Below are positions 1-8,346 of a stretch of DNA of 39,229 nt, one piece after another. Numbering within the stretch: the first letter of the stretch is position 1; the number at the start of each line of letters is the position of its first letter. This stretch comes from Methylorubrum thiocyanatum (lineage in GTDB: Bacteria > Pseudomonadota > Alphaproteobacteria > Rhizobiales > Beijerinckiaceae), in contig JACJIB010000015.1 of assembly GCA_014138645.1 (NCBI GenBank), positions 1 through 39,229 of the forward strand, given 5' to 3'. The notes below the pieces were generated by a model. The model made no database searches, was not told where the DNA came from, and was given only the letters and a program-made list of their open reading frames with translations. Both the position numbers and the translations under genes were made by a program.

Positions 1-95
1 GAGCTAGGCCAGCGGCGCTGTAGTGAGCGCACAACCGTGTTCAGGTGGGGCGGGCAGGCTTATCTGAGGCGTGCTCAAATGCGCTGATGATCGGG
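1..95. repeat. Terminal redundancy marking a circular molecule
   Basis: These 95 bases recur without change at 39135-39229. An exact end-to-end overlap is what an assembler leaves when it closes a circle, so the molecule is about 39,134 bp. The join falls in the stop codon of the small gene that begins at 38885. Confidence 0.93.
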
Positions 96-460
96 CACGG
101 GCCCGATGACCCTTCCGCGCAGTCGTGCGCCAAGCGCGCCAGCGCGGACCGGGCTGCCTGCAACTCGGCGATCCTGGCGTCCAGTTCCGCGATCCGCTCC
201 TGCGCCAACTCGCGGGCGCGGGGACGATCGTCGGTGGCATCCAGCGCCAGCAGCTCAGAGATCTGCTCCAGCGTGAACCCGGCCGCCTGGGCAGTGCGGA
301 TGAACTGCAGTCGGCGCACGTCGGCTTCGCCGTAGCGCCGCACGCCGCCAGAACCGACACTGCCGGCCCGTTCCGGCGTCTCCAGCAGCCCGCGGCGCTG
401 GTAGTAGCGCACGGTTTCGACACCCACGCCGCCCGCTTTCGCGAGGCCGGCAATCGTCAT
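41..460 (-). CDS. MerR-family metal-responsive regulator with a two-cysteine loop
   Basis: A 139-aa MerR-family activator. The N-terminal winged helix-turn-helix opens MTIAGLAKAGGVGVETVRYY, followed by the dimerisation helix and a C-terminal metal loop with Cys114 and Cys122 in the context CPII. I start it at 460 because MerR proteins normally begin at this MTI motif; an ATG at 487 would put the start inside the operator. Compared with mercury MerR, the position of essential Cys82 is occupied by Arg79, and the two loop cysteines are eight residues apart as in CueR rather than nine as in MerR. The divergent promoter nevertheless carries a mer-like dyad. It should control the glutaredoxin-MauE gene and itself. 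The inducing metal cannot be fixed from sequence: Cu(I)/Ag(I) or Hg(II) are the candidates. Confidence 0.88.
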   Translation of the reverse strand: MTIAGLAKAGGVGVETVRYYQRRGLLETPERAGSVGSGGVRRYGEADVRRLQFIRTAQAAGFTLEQISELLALDATDDRPRARELAQERIAELDARIAELQAARSALARLAHDCAEGSSGPCPIISAFEHASDKPARPT

Positions 461-472
461 CGCCCGCGGTGC

Positions 473-504
473 TTGACCCCGTACCATGGTACGGACCTTA
501 TATC
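473..504 (+). promoter_or_regulatory. MerR-type promoter/operator between divergent genes
   Basis: A -35 TTGACC (473-478) and a -10-like TTATAT/TATATC (498-504) are separated by 19-20 bp, the over-long spacer typical of MerR-activated promoters. The spacer holds the perfect 16-bp palindrome CCGTACCATGGTACGG (479-494). Its half-sites match those of the mer operator (CCGTAC then GTACGG). It reads toward the gene at 547 and overlaps the upstream edge of the regulator gene. Confidence 0.85.
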
Positions 505-546
505 AGGGGCAGCTGCAAGACCAACCCAAAAACGGAGGCTGCTCCC

Positions 547-1314
547 ATGGCATCAACCGCTGCACCCCGTCAGGCCACGCTCTACCGCATGGTCATGGAG
601 CAGCACACCTGCCCCTATGGCCTCAAGGCCAAGGACCTGCTGCGCCGCCAGGGCTTCACCGTCGAGGACAAATGGCTGACCTCGCGCGAGGCCACCGACG
701 CGTTCAAGGCCGAGCACGGCGTGAAGACCACCCCGCAAACGTTCATCGACGGCGCGCGCGTTGGCGGCTACGACGACCTGCGCCGCTACTTCGGCAAGCC
801 GGTCGCCGATCCGAAGGCGACCACCTACAAGCCCGTGATCGCCCTGTTCGGCATGACCGCGCTGATGGCGCTGGCCGCCAGCCATGCCGTCTACGGCACA
901 CCGTTCACGCCCCGCGCCGGGGAGTGGTTCATCGCCTTCAGCATGGCCGTGCTGGCGCTCCTGAAGCTCCAGAACGTTGAGAGCTTCGCGACGATGTTCC
1001 TCAACTACGACCTGCTGGCCAAGCGGTGGGTCCCCTACGCCTACATCTACCCCTTCGCCGAAGGCCTGGCCGGTGTGCTGATGATCGCCGGGGCGCTGAC
1101 CTGGCTGTCCATTCCGGTCGCGCTGTTCATCGGGACGATCGGCGCGGTCTCGGTGTTCAAGGCGGTCTATCTCGACCGGCGCGAACTGAAGTGCGCCTGC
1201 GTCGGCGGGAGCAGCAACGTCCCGTTGGGCTTTGTCTCGCTGACCGAGAACCTGATGATGATCGCCATGGCCGTGTGGATGCTGATCGCGCACCTGAGCG
1301 GCGCAGGGATGTGA
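547..1314 (+). CDS. Glutaredoxin-MauE/DoxX fusion membrane protein
   Basis: A 255-aa two-part protein. Residues about 10-85 form a glutaredoxin domain with a monothiol-type CPYG site (Cys22), the cis-proline loop TTPQTFIDG (61-69) and the glycine-rich GGYDDL. The rest is a MauE/DoxX-like membrane domain with about four or five hydrophobic helices and a KCACVGG motif (Cys216, Cys218) near the last helix. The ATG at 547 follows a clear GGAGG-type site (533-537). Members of this fusion family are redox-associated membrane proteins commonly found with metal-resistance genes; the exact reaction is not established. The gene is the only obvious target of the divergent MerR promoter, so I infer a role in thiol/metal redox handling at the inner membrane. 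Confidence 0.85.
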   Translation: MASTAAPRQATLYRMVMEQHTCPYGLKAKDLLRRQGFTVEDKWLTSREATDAFKAEHGVKTTPQTFIDGARVGGYDDLRRYFGKPVADPKATTYKPVIALFGMTALMALAASHAVYGTPFTPRAGEWFIAFSMAVLALLKLQNVESFATMFLNYDLLAKRWVPYAYIYPFAEGLAGVLMIAGALTWLSIPVALFIGTIGAVSVFKAVYLDRRELKCACVGGSSNVPLGFVSLTENLMMIAMAVWMLIAHLSGAGM

Positions 1315-1482
1315 TCAGGCGGGAGGCGTGGTGTCAGCGGGCTCAGGCGTCGGGAGGCATAGGCCTGCACCGATGCCCCGCCCTTGCAATTCTCAACCAC
1401 GCAACCACCTGCCGGCCTGCGAGTTTTCAGGCAACGCACAACCGCGTTTCTTAATCCCGAGGGCTGTGTTAGGTTGAACGTA

Positions 1483-1938
1483 ATGAACCTTGACCGCCAA
1501 CTCGCGCGCCTGCTGGCCGTGGTGATCGTGATGATCGCCGCGACCTTTGGCGTGTCGGTGGCGCAGGCGCATGAGGGCCATGCCCATCACCATGCGCCGG
1601 CCGCGGTCGAGACCACCCCGGTACAGCCTGCACCGGTGGCCCTGGCCCCGGCGGCCATGCCCGCTCCGCAGCTGGCGGCGCTAACCGAAACGCCCACTAC
1701 CGCCACCACGGTGTTTGCTGTGGCTGCAGCCTCCGCGGCCGACACACCGGATGTGGGCGGCTGCAATGGTCTGTGCTGTGGCACGAGCCTAAGTTGCTGC
1801 CACTCGGCCCTCACGCCGACGCTGCAGGCCGCTGTGCCGGCCCTGCGGCTCGCGACCGTACTGCCGGCTGCCCAGCAGGATGCCCGCCCGAGCCTCGCGC
1901 CCGAGGCGCTGCCCAAGCCCCCTCGATCTTTCGCCTGA
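1483..1938 (+). CDS. Exported His/Cys-rich small protein ahead of the RND operon
   Basis: A 151-aa protein with a signal peptide (hydrophobic core LLAVVIVMIAATFGVSVAQA) and a mature N-terminus rich in histidine (HEGHAHHHA). An Ala/Pro/Thr-rich linker leads to a cysteine cluster GGCNGLCCGTSLSCCHS. I place the start at 1483 because the upstream extension lacks a leader. It lies 88 bp before the adaptor gene and resembles in layout the small protein at 19231-19587, which also precedes an RND operon. The His and Cys clusters suggest periplasmic metal binding or sensing. I do not recognise a named family. Confidence 0.72.
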   Translation: MNLDRQLARLLAVVIVMIAATFGVSVAQAHEGHAHHHAPAAVETTPVQPAPVALAPAAMPAPQLAALTETPTTATTVFAVAAASAADTPDVGGCNGLCCGTSLSCCHSALTPTLQAAVPALRLATVLPAAQQDARPSLAPEALPKPPRSFA

Positions 1939-2026
1939 ACCCGGCGTTCCCACGCGTCTGACGCCGCTCTTATGAGCCGCTGCGCGTGCGCGGACGCCTT
2001 GCGTCCACCGGCGAAAGAATTGATCC

Positions 2027-3784
2027 ATGAAGTCCCCGATTGCGGCCGCGCTGCGTGCGCTGGCCGTGACGCTGGCCCTGCTTGCTGCAGGCCAGGCGTC
2101 GGCCCACGAAGGGCATGACCACGGCGCCCCGCCGCCGCCGGTCTCCAAAACCATTGCGCCGCGCGGTGAGGCCGTGTCCGAGGCGTTCGAGCTGGTCGCG
2201 GTGCCGCGCGATGGCACGCTCCAGCTCTACCTGGACCGCTTCCGCACCGGCGAGCCCGTCACCGGCGCTACCGTGGAGGTGGACACCCCCGACGGCCCGA
2301 AAACCGCCCAGGCGACCGCCGAGCGCAGCTATGCGCTGCCGGCGCCCTGGCTGAGCAAGCCCGGGCACTACGACCTCTTGGTCACCGTGACCGCCGGCGA
2401 CGTGGTCGACGTCATGCCGGTCAGCCTGGATCTGCCGGCGCCAGCCGCCGCGGCTGCCATCCCGGCCCCCGTCGGTGCGGTGCAGACGGTCAGCGACAGC
2501 GTGCGCGCGGCTGTGCCGGAGATCACCCACGGACTGCGCGAGCGCCTGGCCAAACAGGACCCAGTGCTGCTGACCGTGGCGGCTGGCAGCTTCCTGCTCG
2601 GCATCCTGTTGATGCTGGTCGCCCGCGGCCGCCGGCGCGTGCCGGTGATCGCTGTGCTGGCGATCACGGCCACGGTGCTGCTGAGCGCAACCGCCTTTGC
2701 CCACGGCGACGAGGACCACGGCAGCGAAAAGCCCATCCAGGGCGCCGCGCTGATCGAGCGCGCCCCCGGGGGAGCCGCGCCAACCGACCTGGCCCAGCGC
2801 CTGGCCGACGGCACCGTGTTTGTGCCCAAGCCGACCCAGCGCCTGCTGGAGCTGCGCACGGCGATGACCGAGGCCGGCACGTTCAGCCGCACGATCGGCC
2901 TGCCCGGCCGCGTCATTCCCAACCCCAACGCCAGCGGCGTGGTCCAGTCCAGTGTCGGCGGCCGCCTGTCGCCGCCCACCTCCGGGCTGTTTCCGCGGCT
3001 GGGCACTCCGGTGAAGAAGGGCGACGTGCTCGCCTACGTGACCCCGCCGGTGGCCCGGGTCGACGTCTCCGATATGCGCCAGCGCCAGGGCGAGCTCGAT
3101 CAGCAGATCGCGATCGTGCAGCGCCGCGTCGAGCGGTTTTCCAAGCTGGCCACCTCCGGCGCCGTCGCCCAGGTGCAGCTGGACGAGGCCCAGGACGAAC
3201 TCAAGGGTCTGCGCGACCGCCGTACTGCCCTCGACAGGATCCGCAGCGAGCCCGAGCCGCTGATCGCGCCGGTCGACGGCGTGGTCGCCGAGGCGTCCGC
3301 CACGGCCGGCCAGATGGCCAACGCCGGCCAGATGATCTTTCAGATCGTCGACCCCAAAAACCTCTGGGTCGAGGCCTTGAGCTTCGACGCCCTGACCGCC
3401 GGGCAGCACGCCACCGCCCGCCTGCCCGACGGCCGCACCTTTGAGCTGACCTATCAGGGCTCAGGCCTCGCCGATCGCAACCAGGCCATTCCGGTCCAGT
3501 TCGCGATCGAAGGCGATGCCTCCGGCCTGCGCGTCGGCCAGTTCCTGACCGTGCTCGCGATCACCGACGGCCAGCTGTCCGGCCTGGCCCTGCCGCGGGC
3601 CGCGGTGGTGCGGACCAGCAACGGCCAGGACGTGGTCTACGAGCACACCACCGCCGAGCGCTACGAGGCCCGGCAGGTGCGCATCGAGCCCCTGGACGGC
3701 AACCGCGTGCTGATCGGCGGCGGCATCGGCCCCGGCAAGCGCGTGGTCGTGCAGGGCGCCGAACTCCTCGACCAGGTGCGCTGA
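2027..3784 (+). CDS. RND efflux periplasmic adaptor (CusB/CzcB-like) with extra N-terminal domain
   Basis: A 585-aa membrane-fusion protein linking an RND pump to an outer-membrane channel. Residues 1-26 are a signal peptide followed by HEGHDHG. About 45-140 form a beta-rich FixH/CopC-like segment, and about 180-225 hold two hydrophobic stretches, the second of which looks like a signal peptide leading into a HGDEDHG metal motif. Residues about 285-585 form the classical adaptor: a biotinyl-lipoyl-like half (GRLSPPTSGLFPRLGTPVKKGD), an alpha-hairpin (about 345-405), the second lipoyl half and beta-barrel/membrane-proximal domains. It is much longer than a typical adaptor of about 400 aa. The pump gene starts 13 bp after its stop, so the two are co-transcribed. 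Substrate is inferred from neighbours to be copper or silver. Confidence 0.88.
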   Translation: MKSPIAAALRALAVTLALLAAGQASAHEGHDHGAPPPPVSKTIAPRGEAVSEAFELVAVPRDGTLQLYLDRFRTGEPVTGATVEVDTPDGPKTAQATAERSYALPAPWLSKPGHYDLLVTVTAGDVVDVMPVSLDLPAPAAAAAIPAPVGAVQTVSDSVRAAVPEITHGLRERLAKQDPVLLTVAAGSFLLGILLMLVARGRRRVPVIAVLAITATVLLSATAFAHGDEDHGSEKPIQGAALIERAPGGAAPTDLAQRLADGTVFVPKPTQRLLELRTAMTEAGTFSRTIGLPGRVIPNPNASGVVQSSVGGRLSPPTSGLFPRLGTPVKKGDVLAYVTPPVARVDVSDMRQRQGELDQQIAIVQRRVERFSKLATSGAVAQVQLDEAQDELKGLRDRRTALDRIRSEPEPLIAPVDGVVAEASATAGQMANAGQMIFQIVDPKNLWVEALSFDALTAGQHATARLPDGRTFELTYQGSGLADRNQAIPVQFAIEGDASGLRVGQFLTVLAITDGQLSGLALPRAAVVRTSNGQDVVYEHTTAERYEARQVRIEPLDGNRVLIGGGIGPGKRVVVQGAELLDQVR

Positions 3785-3797
3785 GGAGGGCCGCCCG

Positions 3798-6700
3798 ATG
3801 TTCACCTTCCTCGTCAGCCAGTCGCTGAAGAACCGCCTGATCGTCCTCGCGATCGCCGGCGTGCTGATCCTCTACGGCGCGTTCACGGTCACCAAGCTGC
3901 CCGTGGACGTCTTTCCCGACCTCAACAAGCCCACGGTCACGATCATGACCGAGGCCGAGGGCTACGCGCCCCAGGAGGTTGAGCAGCTGGTTTCGTTCCC
4001 GATCGAAACCCGCCTCAACGGCCTGCCCGGCGTCACGCGCGTGCGCTCGGTGTCCGGCGTTGGCCTGTCGATCGTCTACGTCGAGTTTGACTGGGGCACA
4101 GACCTCTACCGCAACCGCCAGCAGGTCGCCGAGCGCCTGGCCCTGGTCAGGGACCAGCTGCCGCCGACGGTGACCCCCCAAATGGGGCCAATCTCCTCGA
4201 TCATGGGGCAGATCCTGCTGGTCGCGGTGACCAGCGAGACCGCCGACCCGATGCAGGTGCGCGAGGCGGCCGACTTCGTGATCCGGCCGCGCCTGCTGAC
4301 CATTCCCGGCGTCGCCCAGGTCATCCCGATCGGCGGCGAGGTGCGCCAGTTCCGGGTCAGCCCGAACCCGGCGGCGATGCGCGCGCTCGGCGTGAGCAAC
4401 GCCCAGCTGGAAACCGCCCTGGCCCAGTTCGGCACCAACGCCGGCGGCGGGTTCACCGACCAGTACGCCCGCGAGTACCTAATCCGGAACATCGCCCGCA
4501 CGATGAGCCTGGACGACCTGCGCAGCGTGGTCGTCGCCACGGTCGGCGGCGCGCCGGTGTATCTGCGCCAGATCGCCGACGTCTCGTTCGGTGCCAAGGT
4601 CAAGCGCGGGGACGGCGGCTACATGGGCAAGCCGTCGGTGATCGTGTCGGTTGAGAAGCAGCCCGACGTCGACACGGTCAAACTCACCCGCGACATCGAG
4701 CAGGCGCTGAAGGAGATCACCGCCAGCCTGCCGAACGGGATCAAGGCGGACCAGATCCTGTTCCGCCAGGCCGACTTCATCGAGACCTCGATCAGCAACG
4801 TCGAGCGCGTGCTGCTGGAGGCGATGGTGGTGGTCGCTGCGGTGCTGTTCCTGTTCCTCTTGAACGTGCGCACCACCGCGATCTCGCTGCTGGCGATCCC
4901 GGTGTCGATCCTGACCACGGCGGTGGTGTTCCACCTCCTCGGCCTGTCGATCAACACGATGACCCTGGGCGGCCTCGCCATCGCGATCGGCGAGCTGGTC
5001 GATGACGCCGTGGTCGACGTCGAGAACATCTTCCGGCGCCTCGGCGAGAACCGGAAGGCCGGCAACCCCAAAAGCGTGTTCCAGGTGGTGGTGGAGGCCT
5101 CCAACGAGGTGCGCTCCGGCATCGTCTACGCGACGCTGATCATCATCCTGGTGTTCGTGCCGCTGTTCGCGCTCTCCGGCATCGAGGGGCGGCTGTTTGC
5201 GCCCTTGGGGCAGGCCTACATCATCTCGATCCTGGCCAGCCTGGTCACCTCGATCACGCTGACCCCGGTGCTGGCCTCCTGGCTGCTGCCGGGGCTGAAA
5301 AACCTCGAGGAGCACGACAGCCGGTTTCTCAAGCTGCTCAAGCGCGGCAACGCCCGGCTGCTGCAGGTGGCGTTCCGGCATCAGCGCCTGCTGGTCGGCG
5401 CGGTGGCGCTGGCGGTGCTCGCCGCCGGCGTCGCCGCCTGGCACTTGCCGCGGGCGTTCCTGCCGCCGTTCAACGAGGGCAGTTTCACCGTCAACATGAC
5501 GTTCAACCCGGGGATCTCGCTGGCCGAGAGCAACCGGGTCGGGCTGATCGCGGAAAAGCTGCTGCTACAGGTGCCCGAGGTGGCGGCGGTCGGCCGCCGT
5601 ACCGGGCGCGCCGAGCTGGACGAGCACGCCGAGGGCGTCCACTCGTCCGAGATCGAGGTCGAGCTGAAGGACGGCGAGGGCCGGCCCAAGGAGGCCCTGG
5701 TCGCCGACATCCGCCAGCGCCTCCGGCAGCTGCCGGTCTCGGTCAACGTCGGCCAGCCGATCTCCCACCGCCTCGATCACATGCTGTCGGGCGTGCGCGC
5801 CGAGATCGCCTTGAAGATCTTCGGCGAGGACCTGGACCAGCTGCGCCGGATCGCCAACGGCCTGCAGGAGCGGTTCCAGAAGATCCCCGGCCTGGCCGAC
5901 CTGCAGATCGAAAAGCAGGTGCGCATCCCGCAGCTGGAGGTGCGCGTCGATTATGCCCGTGCCGCGCTCTACGGCGTGCAGCCGGCCGCGGTGGTCGAGC
6001 AGATCAGCCGCCTGAGCAACGGCCGCGTGGTCTCCACCGTGGTCGATGGCTACCGCCGGTTCGACGTGCTGATCCGCTTGGCCGAGGACCAGCGCACCAC
6101 CAAGGGCCTGGGCGACCTGCTGCTGGAAACCCCGACCGGCTGGGTGCCGGCCCGGCAGGTGGCCGACGTGCGGGAAACCGACGGTCCCAACCAGATCCTG
6201 CGCGAGAACTCGCGCCGGCGCCTGGTGGTCCAGGCCAACACCAACGGCGAGAGCGACATGGCCACCATCGTGGCGGCCATGCGTGAGGCGATCGCCGCGG
6301 AAAAGCTGCCACCGGGCTACTTCACCAGCCTGGAGGGCACGTTCCAGGCCCAGGAAGAGGCCGCGCGGACGATCGGCATCCTGTCGGCGCTATCGCTGGC
6401 GTTGATCTTCGCGATCCTGGTCAGCCGCTACCGCTCGCCAGCGCTGGCGCTGATCATCATGGGCAACGTGCCCCTGGCGCTGATCGGCAGCGTGGTGGCC
6501 CTGTGGCTGACCGGGCAGCCGCTGTCGGTGGCGTCGATGATCGGGTTCATCACGCTGACCGGCATCGCCGCGCGCAACGGTATCCTGAAGATCAGCCACT
6601 ACCTCAACCTGTCGCTCCACGAGGGCGTGCCGTTCGGGCGCGACCTGGTGATCCGCGGCAGCCTGGAGCGGCTGACCCCGGTGCTGATGACGGCGCTCGC

Positions 6701-6944
6701 CGCCGGCGTGGCGCTGGTGCCGCTGCTCTACGACGCGGCGAGCCCGGGCAAGGAGATCCTGCACCCGGTCGCGGTGACGATCTTCGGCGGCCTGATCAGC
6801 GCCACGCTGCTCGACACGTTCCTGACGCCGATCCTGTTCCTGCGCTTCGGCCAGAAGCCCCTGGCCCGGCTGCAGGCGGCGCAGGACGCCGCCCATGCGA
6901 CCCACCCGGCCGGGGCCGCGGCGCCACCGCGGGAGGCGTTCTGA
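3798..6944 (+). CDS. Heavy-metal RND efflux pump, CusA/CzcA family
   Basis: A 1048-aa inner-membrane proton/metal antiporter of the HME-RND family, with the usual twelve helices and two large periplasmic loops. The signature in TM4 reads AIGELVDDAVVDVEN (A396 to N410), which fits AIGx3Dx6EN. That is the pattern described for Cu(I)/Ag(I) members, unlike the DFGx3DGA form of the second pump at 14499-17762. I could not match the CusA methionine triad with confidence, so copper/silver specificity rests on this motif and on the copper genes around it. A GGAGG site (3784-3788) precedes the ATG. The C-terminal tail is His/Ala-rich. No outer-membrane factor gene follows. Confidence 0.92.
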   Translation: MFTFLVSQSLKNRLIVLAIAGVLILYGAFTVTKLPVDVFPDLNKPTVTIMTEAEGYAPQEVEQLVSFPIETRLNGLPGVTRVRSVSGVGLSIVYVEFDWGTDLYRNRQQVAERLALVRDQLPPTVTPQMGPISSIMGQILLVAVTSETADPMQVREAADFVIRPRLLTIPGVAQVIPIGGEVRQFRVSPNPAAMRALGVSNAQLETALAQFGTNAGGGFTDQYAREYLIRNIARTMSLDDLRSVVVATVGGAPVYLRQIADVSFGAKVKRGDGGYMGKPSVIVSVEKQPDVDTVKLTRDIEQALKEITASLPNGIKADQILFRQADFIETSISNVERVLLEAMVVVAAVLFLFLLNVRTTAISLLAIPVSILTTAVVFHLLGLSINTMTLGGLAIAIGELVDDAVVDVENIFRRLGENRKAGNPKSVFQVVVEASNEVRSGIVYATLIIILVFVPLFALSGIEGRLFAPLGQAYIISILASLVTSITLTPVLASWLLPGLKNLEEHDSRFLKLLKRGNARLLQVAFRHQRLLVGAVALAVLAAGVAAWHLPRAFLPPFNEGSFTVNMTFNPGISLAESNRVGLIAEKLLLQVPEVAAVGRRTGRAELDEHAEGVHSSEIEVELKDGEGRPKEALVADIRQRLRQLPVSVNVGQPISHRLDHMLSGVRAEIALKIFGEDLDQLRRIANGLQERFQKIPGLADLQIEKQVRIPQLEVRVDYARAALYGVQPAAVVEQISRLSNGRVVSTVVDGYRRFDVLIRLAEDQRTTKGLGDLLLETPTGWVPARQVADVRETDGPNQILRENSRRRLVVQANTNGESDMATIVAAMREAIAAEKLPPGYFTSLEGTFQAQEEAARTIGILSALSLALIFAILVSRYRSPALALIIMGNVPLALIGSVVALWLTGQPLSVASMIGFITLTGIAARNGILKISHYLNLSLHEGVPFGRDLVIRGSLERLTPVLMTALAAGVALVPLLYDAASPGKEILHPVAVTIFGGLISATLLDTFLTPILFLRFGQKPLARLQAAQDAAHATHPAGAAAPPREAF

Positions 6945-6987
6945 GCCCCCTCCCCCACCGATCAACCCAAAACCCAAGGAGACCCCG

Positions 6988-7356
6988 ATGATCCCGTTCC
7001 GCGCCGCCCTGTTCAGCAGCCTGGTGCTGCTGGCCGCGCCCGTGTGCGCCCACGAAACCGCCGGCAAGTACGGCGGCCGCGTCAGCGACGCCGGCCCCTA
7101 CCACGTCGAACTCGTCACCAAGGGCCAGACCGTCGACGTCTACCTGCTCGACGGCAGCGAGAAACCGGTGCCGGCCGCCGGGTTCAAGGCCACCGCGATC
7201 CTCGTGGTCGACGGCAAGCCCGCACGCGTCGCCTTGGCGCCGGCCGACGCCAATCGCCTGACCGGCCAGGCCCAGGTTCCGCTGAACGCCGCGCCCAAGG
7301 GCGCCGTGCAGCTGACAGCTCCCGATGGCGCGACCGCCAGCGGGAAGTTCAACTAA
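6988..7356 (+). CDS. Exported conserved protein downstream of RND pump
   Basis: A 122-aa protein with a signal peptide (MIPFRAALFSSLVLLAAPVCA) and a compact beta-rich mature domain with motifs GGRVSDAGPYHVELV and AAGFKATAILVVDGKP. This domain type is often found beside CusA/CzcA-like pumps and DUF305 genes, without a proven function. The ATG at 6988 follows AAGGAG, 43 bp after the pump gene, so it belongs to the same transcript. The mature protein has no Cys and few His, so direct metal binding is not evident. Confidence 0.75.
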   Translation: MIPFRAALFSSLVLLAAPVCAHETAGKYGGRVSDAGPYHVELVTKGQTVDVYLLDGSEKPVPAAGFKATAILVVDGKPARVALAPADANRLTGQAQVPLNAAPKGAVQLTAPDGATASGKFN

Positions 7357-7383
7357 CCACAAGCAATAAAAGGGAAAAATCCT

Positions 7384-7773
7384 ATGAAACTCACCTTCTC
7401 CGCCTGCGCGCTGGCCCTCCTGCTCAGCGGCACCGCCGCGGCCCAGGCCCACGACATGAACCACAACGACCATGCCGGTCATGGCGCCGCGAGCGCGACC
7501 ACCAAGACGGACAGCCCGGCGACCAAGGCGTTTCGGGACGTCAACGCCGACATGCACCGCGACATGGACATTCGCTACACGAACGACGTCGACGTCGATT
7601 TCGTGCGCGGCATGATCCCTCACCATCAGGGCGCGATCGGCATGGCCAAGGTGGCCCTGCAGCACTCGAAGGATCCCGAGATCCGCAAGCTCGCCGAGGA
7701 GATCATCAAGGCCCAGGAGGTCGAGATCAGCCAGATGCAGGCGTTCCTCAAGGGCAAGGGCGCGGCCAAGTAA
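7384..7773 (+). CDS. Periplasmic DUF305-family metal-tolerance protein
   Basis: A 129-aa exported protein. A signal peptide (residues 1-22) is followed by a His-rich stretch (HDMNHNDHAGHG) and a DUF305 four-helix domain with the signature RGMIPHHQGAIGMA, then an acidic/basic helical C-terminus. DUF305 proteins include CopM-like periplasmic copper binders; the paired HH and Met residues are the likely ligands. It lies 27 bp after the preceding gene with an AAAGGGA ribosome site and probably ends the operon begun at 2027. It is one of three DUF305 proteins here. Confidence 0.85.
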   Translation: MKLTFSACALALLLSGTAAAQAHDMNHNDHAGHGAASATTKTDSPATKAFRDVNADMHRDMDIRYTNDVDVDFVRGMIPHHQGAIGMAKVALQHSKDPEIRKLAEEIIKAQEVEISQMQAFLKGKGAAK

Positions 7774-7949
7774 CTGGCCTGATCTGGGCAGCGCGATCCT
7801 GCTCTTTATAACGGGTTCTTGAGTAAAAAAATCTGAACCGGGCCGGGATCAGCCCGTTGATGATTGAGGCGATGTCGGGTCAGTTGCGGTATTTACTGCA
7901 TCTGTTCTCAAAATGCGTCCGAAGAACCTGAAAAAACAGGAGAAATTCT

Positions 7950-8282
7950 ATGCACCAGATGTCCGCTGAGATGCAGAGCTGCATCGATGAGTGCCTGCGC
8001 TGCTACCAGACCTGCCTGGGCATGGCGTCCAACCACTGCCTGCCAGCCGGCGGCAAGCACACCGAGCCGGAGCACTTCCGGCTGATGCTGGCCTGTGCCG
8101 AAATCTGCCGGACCAGCGCGCATTTCATGCTGCTCGGCACCCCCGCGCACAAACACACCTGCCGCGCCTGCGCCGAGGTGTGTGAGGCCTGCGCCAAGAG
8201 CTGTGAGCAGGTCGGCGACATGCAGGACTGTGTCGACCAGTGCCGCCGCTGTGCCGAGACCTGCCGCAAGATGGCCGGCTGA
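7950..8282 (+). CDS. Four-helix-bundle copper-storage protein (Csp/DUF326)
   Basis: A 110-aa protein with 16 cysteines (11, 15, 18, 22, 30, 49, 53, 71, 74, 78, 81, 85, 94, 98, 101, 105), mostly spaced CxxxC and CxxC along predicted helices. This is the signature of Csp copper-storage proteins, in which a Cys-lined four-helix core holds many Cu(I) ions. It has no signal peptide, so it resembles cytosolic Csp3 rather than exported Csp1. The ATG at 7950 follows CAGGAGAAA. A gap of 176 bp upstream and a terminator just downstream suggest its own transcript. It would buffer cytosolic Cu(I) before export by the ATPase at 9270. Confidence 0.92.
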   Translation: MHQMSAEMQSCIDECLRCYQTCLGMASNHCLPAGGKHTEPEHFRLMLACAEICRTSAHFMLLGTPAHKHTCRACAEVCEACAKSCEQVGDMQDCVDQCRRCAETCRKMAG

Positions 8283-8289
8283 GACCCCA

Positions 8290-8322
8290 GGGCAGACCGT
8301 GGTCCTCACGGTCCGCCCTTTT
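8290..8322 (+). terminator. Rho-independent terminator after the Csp gene
   Basis: Two 12-bp arms (8290-8301 and 8307-8318) pair with one mismatch around a 5-base loop and are followed by TTTT (8319-8322). It separates the Csp gene from the DUF305 gene at 8347, whose ribosome site lies just beyond. Confidence 0.8.
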
Positions 8323-8346
8323 GCTGAACCGAAGGAGGAAAACCCG

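Noticed and set aside
461..487. Upstream ATG for the first MerR gene
   Set aside because: It lies within the operator palindrome; the family start is the MTI motif nine codons later.
41..1314. A mercury-resistance operon suggested by the mer-like operator
   Set aside because: No MerA, MerT or MerP homologue is present and the regulator lacks Cys82, so only the operator resembles mer.
1970..3409. Minus-strand frame of 479 codons opposite the RND adaptor
   Set aside because: Shadow of a well-supported adaptor gene; product rich in Gly, His, Gln and Arg without any motif.
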